Shown piece after piece: positions 1 to 5,228 of a DNA stretch of 7,075 bases. Origin of the DNA: CAVVXX01 sp052389895 (GTDB lineage Bacteria > Pseudomonadota > Alphaproteobacteria > Micropepsales > Micropepsaceae). The translations under genes were made by a program, and so were the position numbers. The stretch is from the NCBI GenBank assembly GCA_052389895.1, contig JBQTHM010000005.1, positions 1-7,075 of the forward strand. The letters run 5' to 3'. Position 1 is the stretch's first letter, and the number at the start of each line of letters is the position of its first letter. Below the pieces are notes generated by a model, which worked only from the letters and a program-made list of their open reading frames with translations, searched no databases and had not been told where the DNA came from.

Positions 1-23
1 GAACGAAGTGAGCCGGAGGGGGC
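1..23. repeat. Right end of modular palindromic element (copy A)
   Basis: The first 23 bases end in CCGGAGGGGGC and closely match the right end of the element at 3355-3459 (GAGCGAAGCGAACCGGAGGGGGC against GAACGAAGTGAGCCGGAGGG and GGC here, with few substitutions). The rest of the copy would lie upstream of the window. It is read in frame with the terminase fragment, so the element appears to lie inside or fused to that gene. The match is short but specific. Confidence 0.6.
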
Positions 24-382
24 TCGGGCAGGAACATGGATACGTCCTCGCCGACCGTTCGGAAGGCGGGCTCTCGCCCATGAACTGGGCCATGCGCGTG
101 GCGCGCGCCTATTCAGAGTTCAAGGCCGATGCGATCGTGGCCGAGGCCAACCAGGGCGGCGCCATGGTGGAAGCGGTGATCCGCCAGTCCGTGCCCTTCG
201 CGCATGTGCGTTTGGTGCACGCCACGCGCGGCAAGCACGTCCGCGCCATGCCGGCGGCGGCTCTGTACGAACGCGGCCTCGTGCACCACGCGGGCGTGTT
301 TCCCGAACTCGAGGATCAATTGTGCAACTTCGACGGCTCGGACAATGCGCCCTCGCCCGACCGCCTCGACGCACTGGTCTAG
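2..382 (+). CDS. Phage terminase large subunit, C-terminal (nuclease) fragment, probably broken
   Basis: The large terminase subunit is the ATP-driven motor and nuclease that cuts concatemeric phage DNA and packs it through the portal. Only the end of the RNase H-like nuclease domain is in the window. Visible are the start of the conserved tract (HGYVLADRS, GLSP), the acidic motif VAEANQGG with its Glu, the ATRGK and ALYERG stretches, FPELEDQ, and the closing PDRLDALV with its Asp. This is the usual layout of prophage and GTA terminases. The frame is open to the window edge, so the start is not visible. A GTG at position 8 is not a credible start because it lies in a repeat end (1-23). The frame closes at TAG 380-382, exactly where relatives read DALVWAL. 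The same frame continues after it as ALADLFPPTAPSMPKVRGV to a second stop at 440-442, a normal-looking terminase tail. Either the gene is a pseudogene or it loses about 20 residues. The portal gene follows downstream. Family assignment is confident; integrity is doubtful. Confidence 0.85.
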   Translation, partial: NEVSRRGLGQEHGYVLADRSEGGLSPMNWAMRVARAYSEFKADAIVAEANQGGAMVEAVIRQSVPFAHVRLVHATRGKHVRAMPAAALYERGLVHHAGVFPELEDQLCNFDGSDNAPSPDRLDALV

Positions 383-453
383 GCGCTGGCGGACCTGTTT
401 CCGCCCACCGCGCCGTCAATGCCGAAGGTGCGGGGAGTTTAGAAAAAGACTTT

Positions 454-577
454 CTCCCCCCGTTGTTACGGGGGGAGTACCGCGCGAAGCGCGGGGTAGG
501 GGGCAACAACGCCATCCCCCTCCGCTTCGCGCGGCAGAAGCGCGTTCAGCACCTCCCCCGTAACAACGGGAGAGGAA
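454..577. repeat. Nested palindromic intergenic element between terminase and portal
   Basis: The gap between terminase and portal is mostly one nested palindrome. The left arm holds a perfect 10-bp hairpin (454-463 with 468-477, loop TGTT). The right arm (555-570) is the exact 16-base reverse complement of 459-474, so the arms can fold separately or pair across the element. Inner stems are CCGCGC-GAA-GCGCGG (480-494), AGGGGG/CCCCCT (498-503 with 516-521) and CGCTTC/GAAGCG (523-528 with 537-542). C-run arms around small G+C hairpins resemble the elements at 3355 and 5229, but the core sequence differs (CCGTTGTTACGG). No coding signal is seen here. It resembles a REP/BIME-type host repeat. Confidence 0.75.
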
Positions 578-607
578 ACGAATTATCCGTCTTGTTGAAA
601 GAGAAAA

Positions 608-1804
608 ATGTTCCAACGCTGGTTCAAGAACCGGGCGCAAAAACGCACGCCTGAACAAAAAGGCGTATCCGCGCCCCTCATCGCGCTGCAACTGTGCGGG
701 GCTGCGCAGTGGACGCCGAGGGACTACGCAAGCCTTGCGCGCGAAGGCGTCATGCAGAACGCGGTCGCCTATCGCTGCGTGCGCATGATCGCGGAAGCAG
801 CAAGCAGCGTCCCTTGGCTGCTCTACGAAGGCGCGGCCGAACTCGAAACGCACCCGCTGCTCGACATCCTCGCGCGCCCCAACCCGGATGAATCCGGCGC
901 CGAGCTGTTCACGCACTGGTACGGCCATCTGCAAACGGCGGGCAACGCCTATCTCGAGGCCGTCAGCCTTCGCGGCGAGGTGCGCGAGCTGCACACGCTC
1001 CGCCCCGACCGCATGAAGGCGGTGCCGGGCGCGCGCGGGCAGGCCGATGCCTACGACTACACGGTGGCCAACCGCACCGTGCGTTTCGCGCGCGACGCCT
1101 CCGGCTTCCTGCCCGTGCTGCATGCGCGGCTGTTTCATCCGCTCAACGACCATTACGGCCTCTCGCCCATCGAGGCGGCTGCCACCGCCATCGCCGTGCA
1201 CAATGCGGGCGCAAGTTGGACCAAAGCGCTGCTCGACAATGCGGCCAGGCCCAGCGGCGCCCTCATCTACAAGGGCCCGGACGGCGCGCCCAACCTCTCC
1301 GACGAGCAATTCCAGCGCCTCAAGCGCGAACTGGAAGACGCCTATCAGGGCGTGACCAATGCGGGCCGCCCCATGGTGCTGGAAGGCGGGCTCGACTGGC
1401 GCGCCATGAGCCATTCGCCGGCCGACATGGATTTCGCCGCCGCGCGCGCGGCGGCCGCGCGCGAAATCGCGCTGGCCTTCGGCGTGCCGCCGATGCTGCT
1501 GGGCATTCCCGGCGACAACACCTATGCGAATTACCGCGAGGCCAATTTCGCCTTCTGGCGCGCGACCGTTCTGCCGCTGGTAGCGCGCACGGCGGCCGCG
1601 CTCACGCGCTGGCTGGCGCCCCGCTTCGGCGGGTCTCTGCGGCTTGGCTTCGATGCTGACGCGGTGGAGGCGCTCGCCCCCGAGCGCGAGGCCGTGTGGG
1701 CCAGGCTGAACGCCGCCACGTTCCTCTCCGTGAACGAAAAGCGTGCGGCCGCGGGATACGGCGAAATTCAGGGCGAGAACGCAATCACGGGTGCGGCGTT
1801 ATGA
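608..1804 (+). CDS. Phage portal protein, HK97 family
   Basis: The portal forms the dodecameric ring at one capsid vertex. DNA enters and leaves through it, the terminase docks on it, and it nucleates head assembly. The 398-residue product has the family landmarks in order: the N-terminal AYRCVRMIAEAASSVPW (54-70), HPLLDILARPNP (82-93), GNAYLE (112-117), YGLSPIEAA (183-191), the stem/crown-side motif GVPPMLLGIPGDNTYANYREA spread over 292-312, LPLV (322-325) and a C-terminal LSVNEKRAAAGY (373-384). Length is typical for the family. The start ATG 608 follows a purine-rich GAAAGAG (597-603) at normal spacing. It lies just past the repeat at 454-577 and upstream of a secreted cargo gene. No disruption is seen. 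In prophages and GTAs portal, protease and capsid are adjacent; here two small genes separate portal from protease. Confidence 0.96.
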   Translation: MFQRWFKNRAQKRTPEQKGVSAPLIALQLCGAAQWTPRDYASLAREGVMQNAVAYRCVRMIAEAASSVPWLLYEGAAELETHPLLDILARPNPDESGAELFTHWYGHLQTAGNAYLEAVSLRGEVRELHTLRPDRMKAVPGARGQADAYDYTVANRTVRFARDASGFLPVLHARLFHPLNDHYGLSPIEAAATAIAVHNAGASWTKALLDNAARPSGALIYKGPDGAPNLSDEQFQRLKRELEDAYQGVTNAGRPMVLEGGLDWRAMSHSPADMDFAAARAAAAREIALAFGVPPMLLGIPGDNTYANYREANFAFWRATVLPLVARTAAALTRWLAPRFGGSLRLGFDADAVEALAPEREAVWARLNAATFLSVNEKRAAAGYGEIQGENAITGAAL

Positions 1805-1880
1805 TTAAGAGCGCGCGTTTGCCTTTGCCGCGGCGATGTTTTAGGTGACGCCCGCCAATTCTTGGAGCCCAAACCCGATC

Positions 1881-2285
1881 ATGAACAAGATTGCCATAGC
1901 CGCCGCGCTTGTGCTGGCCGCCGCCGGCGCCCAAGCCGCGCCCATCAAGGCGAAATACTGTGCAGCCGTCTCCGTCTACGGTGTGTCGGAAAACAAGCTG
2001 CTGACCGACACGCTGGGCAAATTCGCCAACGCGCGCTCGCTCAGGAAGCTGTCTAACCAGGGGCCGAATACGACCGCCTGGCGCAACGGCGATTCCACGG
2101 TGCAGCTTGCGGTCACCTCCAACGTAGGCGACATGGGCTCCATCGTTACCCTGTTCGACGTGAACGAGCCCGCCGGCCCCACGCGCGGGCAGCTTGCGGC
2201 TTACGTGAAGAGTAACGTCGCGTCCGCGTTCCGGGTGACGCAGTGCGGCGACATCCCCGGCTTCAAGACGCTGGAGATCAAATAG
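1881..2285 (+). CDS. Secreted protein of unknown function (moron-like insert)
   Basis: I do not recognise the family. The 134-residue product starts with a clear Sec signal peptide: MNK, a hydrophobic Ala/Leu/Val core (residues 4-16) and an AQA-A type cleavage site near residue 19/20. The predicted mature protein of about 114 residues is soluble. It has one Cys near each end (C27, C122), compatible with a disulfide in the periplasm or outside, and a beta-rich middle (TVQLAVTSNVG, GSIVTLFDV). Head genes act in the cytoplasm, so an exported protein is out of place between portal and protease. It is followed at once by its own intrinsic terminator (2316-2349), the classical arrangement of a phage moron. 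ATG 1881 is chosen because the signal peptide begins there. A GTG at 1845 would add 12 residues before it. GGAG at 1863-1866 is rather distant as a ribosome site. No convincing promoter was found in 1805-1880. Confidence 0.8.
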   Translation: MNKIAIAAALVLAAAGAQAAPIKAKYCAAVSVYGVSENKLLTDTLGKFANARSLRKLSNQGPNTTAWRNGDSTVQLAVTSNVGDMGSIVTLFDVNEPAGPTRGQLAAYVKSNVASAFRVTQCGDIPGFKTLEIK

Positions 2286-2315
2286 CCGCACCGCACGAGC
2301 CATTTCTGGATTTCC

Positions 2316-2349
2316 AAAGGGCCGCCTCCCGCGGCCCTTTTTGTTTTTT
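2316..2349 (+). terminator. Rho-independent terminator after secreted-protein gene
   Basis: A perfect 10-bp stem AAAGGGCCGC / GCGGCCCTTT (2316-2325 with 2331-2340, loop CTCCC) is followed by a T-rich run (2338-2349, broken by one G). It lies 31 bases after the stop of the secreted-protein gene. It should separate that gene's transcript from the downstream head genes unless antitermination or a downstream promoter operates. Confidence 0.88.
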
Positions 2350-2375
2350 CCTCCTCCGTAATCGGGGGAGGAAAA
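2346..2375. repeat. Second hairpin overlapping the terminator T-run
   Basis: A 13-bp stem with one T-G wobble runs TTTTCCTCCTCCG (2346-2358) against CGGGGGAGGAAAA (2363-2375), loop TAAT. Its left arm uses the T-run of the terminator at 2316-2349. The core CTCC-CGTAA-CGGG resembles the right arm of the element at 454-577, so it may be a minimal relative of that repeat. It ends 16 bases before the next start codon. Confidence 0.75.
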
Positions 2376-2391
2376 CAAAGCTGTTTTAGAA

Positions 2392-2655
2392 ATGACCCAC
2401 GAAAAAACATTCCGCCTCGACCGGCGCGTGCCGGTCGCGCTGGTGCTGGCGTTTGTTCTGCAGACGGGCGGCGCGCTGTTCTGGGCCGGTTCGGCCGCGC
2501 AGCGCATCGCCGAAGTCGAGCGGCAGACGCAAACCAACGCGGGCGCCATCGAGCGCGTCGTGCGCCTGGAAGAGCGCGTCTCCGCCATGCAGCAGCAGCT
2601 CGCGCGCATCGAAACGAAGATAGACCAGATGAACGCCCCCGAGCGGCGGAAGTAA
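2392..2655 (+). CDS. Small single-pass membrane protein with C-terminal coiled coil
   Basis: I do not recognise a named family. The 87-residue product has a charged N-terminus (THEKTFRLDRR), one hydrophobic segment at about residues 13-33 (VPVALVLAFVLQTGGALFWAG), then a long amphipathic helix at about 36-80 with hydrophobic residues every 3-4 positions (L59, V63, M66, L70, I73, I77, M80), as in a coiled coil. Its place between portal and protease is that of the small GTA head gene gp3.5 (rcc01685), but I cannot claim homology. It could be an inner-membrane accessory of the head module or, less likely, a lysis or spanin-like protein; with only one membrane segment it is not a typical holin. 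The ribosome site is poor: GGGGAGG (2365-2371) belongs to a hairpin and is about 20 bases upstream of ATG 2392. It lies downstream of a strong terminator, so its expression is uncertain. Confidence 0.72.
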   Translation: MTHEKTFRLDRRVPVALVLAFVLQTGGALFWAGSAAQRIAEVERQTQTNAGAIERVVRLEERVSAMQQQLARIETKIDQMNAPERRK

Positions 2656-2660
2656 CACCA

Positions 2661-2796
2661 ACAATGTCATGGCCCGCGAATGCGGGCCACCCAGGTGACA
2701 TGGCCAGATTGCAGCCTGCATAACCTGGGTCACCCGCCTGCGCGGCCGAAGCCGCTCCGGCGCGGCGAAGGCCCGCATTCGCGGGTGATGACAATT
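2661..2796. repeat. Large nested palindromic element between small membrane protein and protease
   Basis: The outer arms match perfectly over 16 bp: 2673-2688 (CCCGCGAATGCGGGCC) with 2770-2785. They continue imperfectly outward to a TGTCAT / ATGACA boundary. Each arm is itself a hairpin: GGCCCGC-GAAT-GCGGGCC (2671-2688) and CCCGC-ATTC-GCGGG (2772-2785). A second arm pair, ACCCAGGT (2689-2696) with ACCTGGGT (2723-2730), sits inside. The core is unrelated to the C-run elements elsewhere in the window. It fills the whole gap between the two genes and reaches to within about 15 bases of the protease start. Confidence 0.8.
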
Positions 2797-2811
2797 TTTT
2801 TGGAAATGGAA

Positions 2812-3354
2812 ATGCCCATTGTCACCCGCGTGAAGCACAGGCTTGCGCGCAAGCTTGCCCCTGCGCGCCTTTCCGCGCTCGGAGTGGAAGGATTCGAAGG
2901 CTACGCGAGCCTGTTCGGCTCGATCGACGGCGCGGGCGACGTGGTGGCGCCTGGCGCCTTCGCGGCGAGCCTTCGCCGGCGCGGGCCCAAGGGCGTGCGC
3001 ATGCTCTATCAGCATTTCGCCCACGAGCCCATCGGCGCGTGGGACGAAATCCGCGAGGACGCGCGCGGGCTTTATGTGCGGGGCTCGCTCATACTGGAAG
3101 TCGAGCGCGCGCGCGATGTGGCCGCGCTGTTGCGCGAAGGCGCGCTCGGCGGCCTCTCCATCGGCTTCAAGACGCAGCGAGCGCGCAAAGAACCCAACGG
3201 TGTGCGCGCGCGCATCCAGGTGGATTTGTGGGAAATATCGGTGGTGACATTCCCGCTCCTCGAAGCGGCAGCCGTCACCGCCGTGGGCGACGCCAAAGTC
3301 CATAATAGCCGCGCGCTCGCCGGACCGATCAGGAAAGCAGCCGCGGCACTGTGA
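2812..3354 (+). CDS. Prohead protease, HK97 family (peptidase S78)
   Basis: This serine protease is packaged in the prohead. It removes the scaffold (delta) domain from the capsid protein and then degrades itself, allowing head maturation. With the start at ATG 2812 the product has 180 residues, normal for the family. Visible are the opening EGFEGYASLFGSIDGAGDVVAPGAF, the catalytic His in MLYQHFAHEPIGAW (about H68), the nucleophile in GGLSIGF (about S116) and DLWEISVVTFP with a conserved acidic residue (about E141). The spacing agrees with HK97 H65 and S114. ATG 2812 is preferred because GGAAA (2802-2806) lies five bases upstream; ATG 2806 is a close alternative. The frame is open back to 2680, but that stretch is the palindrome at 2661-2796 and is unlikely to be protein. 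The stop codon abuts the repeat at 3355, and the substrate gene (capsid) follows it. Confidence 0.95.
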   Translation: MPIVTRVKHRLARKLAPARLSALGVEGFEGYASLFGSIDGAGDVVAPGAFAASLRRRGPKGVRMLYQHFAHEPIGAWDEIREDARGLYVRGSLILEVERARDVAALLREGALGGLSIGFKTQRARKEPNGVRARIQVDLWEISVVTFPLLEAAAVTAVGDAKVHNSRALAGPIRKAAAAL

Positions 3355-3459
3355 GCCCCCTCAGGCGGCTTCGCCGACAGCTCCCCCAGAGGGGGAGCAT
3401 GAACTCTTTTTATCCTCCCCCCTTGGGGGAGGTGGTGAGCGAAGCGAACCGGAGGGGGC
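3355..3459. repeat. Modular palindromic element, copy B (protease/capsid junction)
   Basis: A complete copy of about 105 bp bounded by GCCCCCTC and its reverse complement GAGGGGGC. In order: hairpin I (3364-3378, loop TTC, one internal mismatch), hairpin II GCTCCCCC-AGA-GGGGGAGC (3380-3398), a short spacer with a T-run (3402-3413), hairpin III CCTCCCCC-CTT-GGGGGAGG (3414-3432), a weakly paired arm with GAGCGAAGCGAACC, then the closing GAGGGGGC. It begins on the base after the protease TGA. The left and right halves are inverted versions of one unit of about 33 bases. Confidence 0.88.
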
Positions 3460-3476
3460 GTGTTGAACGGATTTTC

Positions 3477-3484
3477 AAAAGGAG
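3477..3484 (+). promoter_or_regulatory. Ribosome binding site fixing the capsid start
   Basis: AAAAGGAG (3477-3484) ends seven bases before ATG 3492, near-ideal spacing. It settles the capsid start at 3492 rather than at in-frame upstream candidates inside the repeat (ATG 3399, or the open frame back to 3351). Confidence 0.85.
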
Positions 3485-3491
3485 AAAACGA

Positions 3492-4730
3492 ATGGATTTG
3501 GAAACCAAGGCGCTTGAAGGTGTGCAGGCACCTGAGCGCGAATTGAAGGACGCGTTCGATGAATTCCTGCACGCCTTCGACGCGTTCAAGAATGCGAACG
3601 ACGAGCGGCTCGCGCAGCTCGAAAAACGCTCGGCCGACGTCGTCACGTCCGAAAAAGTGGAGCGCATCAGCGCCACGCTCGACGAACAGAAGCGCGCGCT
3701 GGATGAACTCGCATTGGCAGCGCAGCGCCCGGCGCTCGCCGCAGGCACGCCTGACACCCGTGCGCACAAAAAGGCGTTCGAGCGCTACGTGCGCAAGGGG
3801 GACGCGGGCGGCCTCGCGTCCTTCGAGCTGAAGGCATTGAGCTCGCAGTCCGATCCCGACGGCGGCTACCTGGTGCCCACGGAAACGGAAAACGCCATCG
3901 ACCGCATTCTCGCGAAAGTTTCGCCCATCCGCGCGATCGCCACCGTGCGCCAGATCGGCGCGGCCAGCTTCCGCAAACCCATCGCGACGGCGGGCGCGGA
4001 CTCGGGCTGGGTCGGCGAGGCGGCCAGCCGCGCCGAAACCACGGCGCCCACGATTTCCGTCATCGAATTCCCGGCCATGGAGCTCTACGCCATGCCCGCC
4101 GCTACGCAGTCCCTTCTCGATGACGCCTATGTCAACGTCGAGCAGTGGCTCGCCGAAGAGGTGCAGACCGAATTCGCCCAGCAGGAAGGAGCAGCCTTCG
4201 TTTCCGGCGACGGGGTGAACAAGCCGCGCGGCTTCCTCACCTACGACACGGTGGCGGACGCGAGCTGGGCCTGGGAGAAGATCGGCTACATCGCCTCCGG
4301 AGCGGCCGGCGCGTTCGCCTCCTCCGATCCCTCGGACGCGCTGATCGACCTCGCCTACGCGCCCAAGCAGGGCTACCGCGCGGGCGCGCACTGGGTGATG
4401 AACCGCAAGACCGAAGCCGCCATCCGCAAGCTCAAGGACGGCCAGGGCAATTACATCTGGCAGCCGGGAACAGCTGCGGGCGAGCCGGCGACGCTTTTGG
4501 GCTACGCCATCACCGAAGCCGAAGACATGCCCGACATCGCGGCCAACTCGCTTTCCATCGCCTTCGGCGATTTCGGCCGCGGCTATCTGATCGTGGACCG
4601 CGTCGGCGTGCGCGTGCTGCGAGATCCCTACAGCGCAAAACCGTTCGTTCTCTTTTACACGACAAAGCGGGTCGGCGGCGGCGTGCAGAACTTCGAAGCC
4701 ATCAAGCTGATGAAGTTCGCCGCGTCGTAA
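3492..4730 (+). CDS. Major capsid protein, HK97 family
   Basis: This protein forms the icosahedral head shell. The 412-residue product (ATG 3492, strong AAGGAG upstream) starts with a charged helical scaffold region, about residues 12-80, with coiled-coil character (ELKDAFDEFLHAF, DERLAQLEKR, VERISATLDEQKRALDEL). The HK97-fold part follows from about residue 110. It opens with LKALSSQSDPDGGYLVPTE and continues with SPIRAIATVRQI, GWVGEAASRAETTAPTIS, the AMPAATQSLLDDAYVNVEQWLAEEV spine-helix region, AFVSGDGVNKPRGFLTY, HWVMNRKT, GYAITEAEDMPDIA, AFGDFGRGYLIVDR and a final VQNFEAIKLMKFAAS. The protease encoded upstream probably cleaves near residues 105-117. I cannot tell whether HK97-type covalent cross-links form. 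The gene looks intact. It is flanked by repeats at 3355-3459 and 4741-4783. Confidence 0.97.
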   Translation: MDLETKALEGVQAPERELKDAFDEFLHAFDAFKNANDERLAQLEKRSADVVTSEKVERISATLDEQKRALDELALAAQRPALAAGTPDTRAHKKAFERYVRKGDAGGLASFELKALSSQSDPDGGYLVPTETENAIDRILAKVSPIRAIATVRQIGAASFRKPIATAGADSGWVGEAASRAETTAPTISVIEFPAMELYAMPAATQSLLDDAYVNVEQWLAEEVQTEFAQQEGAAFVSGDGVNKPRGFLTYDTVADASWAWEKIGYIASGAAGAFASSDPSDALIDLAYAPKQGYRAGAHWVMNRKTEAAIRKLKDGQGNYIWQPGTAAGEPATLLGYAITEAEDMPDIAANSLSIAFGDFGRGYLIVDRVGVRVLRDPYSAKPFVLFYTTKRVGGGVQNFEAIKLMKFAAS

Positions 4731-4740
4731 ACAAAAACAT

Positions 4741-4783
4741 TGTCATCCCGGCTCGCGCGCTGGCGCGCGCTTCCGGGATGACA
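4741..4783. repeat. Palindromic element (TCATCCCGG type) after the capsid gene
   Basis: An 11-bp perfect outer stem, TGTCATCCCGG (4741-4751) with CCGGGATGACA (4773-4783), encloses a second self-complementary GCGCGC block (4754-4769). It starts ten bases after the capsid stop and ends ten bases before the ribosome site of the next gene. TCATCCCGG palindromes are a common interspersed repeat type in alphaproteobacteria. It could protect the 3' end of the capsid message or attenuate read-through. It lacks the T-run of a true terminator (only ATTTATT nearby). Confidence 0.8.
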
Positions 4784-4805
4784 GCAATTTATTAAAGGAG
4801 CAACA

Positions 4806-5222
4806 ATGAAAGACCTATTCAACAACATCGCCGTGAAAACGGCGATTGCGCCCGTATCGGTCGCCGACAACACCGCGCAAGTGAGTTCGATCATCGACCG
4901 GCGCGGCTACGAGTCCGTCACCTTCGCCATTGCCACGGGCGACATCGCCGATGCCGACGCCACCTTCGCCGTCCTTGTGGAGCACGGCGACGCGGCCAAC
5001 CTGTCGGATGCCGCAGCCGTCGCCGACGCCGATCTGCTGGGAAGCGAAGCGCTGGCGGGTTTTACCTTCGCCGACGACAACGAAACGCGGAAGATCGGCT
5101 ACACGGGAGGCAAGCGCTATGTGCGGCTCACCGTCACGCCGTCGAACAACGCCTCGGCGGCGCTGATCTCGGCCGTCTGCATCCTCGGCCACCCGCACGT
5201 CACACCGACGCCAAATCCGTAA
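4806..5222 (+). CDS. Conserved capsid-adjacent phage protein, function unknown
   Basis: A 138-residue protein of a type I recognise as common right after the capsid gene in proteobacterial prophages, though without an established function. ATG 4806 has AAAGGAG at 4794-4800. Notable stretches are MKDLFNNIAVKTAIAP, the repetitive acidic ADADATFAVLVEHGDAANLSDAAAVADADLLG (about 49-79), FTFADDNETRKIGYTGGKRYVRLTVTP (about 86-112) and a Pro-rich end. The alternating pattern suggests an all-beta fold. No signal peptide or membrane segment is seen. Position and composition would fit a head-decoration or shell-stabilising protein, but that is inference. It lies between the capsid hairpin (4741-4783) and the modular repeat (5229-5401). 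RcGTA has no obvious counterpart. Confidence 0.85.
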   Translation: MKDLFNNIAVKTAIAPVSVADNTAQVSSIIDRRGYESVTFAIATGDIADADATFAVLVEHGDAANLSDAAAVADADLLGSEALAGFTFADDNETRKIGYTGGKRYVRLTVTPSNNASAALISAVCILGHPHVTPTPNP

Positions 5223-5228
5223 CCACAA

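Noticed and set aside
204..563. Plus-strand frames at 204-563 and 322-654
   Set aside because: They run through terminase and repeat sequence in other frames and encode Arg/Pro-rich low-complexity products. They are shadows of the GC-rich sequence.
1801..1848. 15-codon frame in an ATGA overlap with the portal stop
   Set aside because: Too short, with no recognisable content. It could be a relic of a gene displaced by the secreted-protein insert, but this cannot be supported.
1805..1880. Promoter for the secreted-protein gene
   Set aside because: TTGCCT at 1819 lacks a convincing -10 box at proper spacing, so no call is made although a moron would be expected to have one.
2680..2811. Protease start at 2680 or other upstream codons
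   Set aside because: The stretch is the nested palindrome at 2661-2796. The protease motif spacing fits the start at 2812.
3351..3491. N-terminal extension of the capsid gene through the repeat
   Set aside because: The frame is open, but the sequence is the palindromic element. ATG 3492 has an ideal AAGGAG and gives the usual family N-terminus.
3072..4391. Long minus-strand open frame of about 439 codons opposite protease and capsid
   Set aside because: It lies antisense to two well-recognised head genes, shows no family signature, and is a composition effect of GC-rich codons. The same applies to the minus frames at 416-1414 and 2386-3303.
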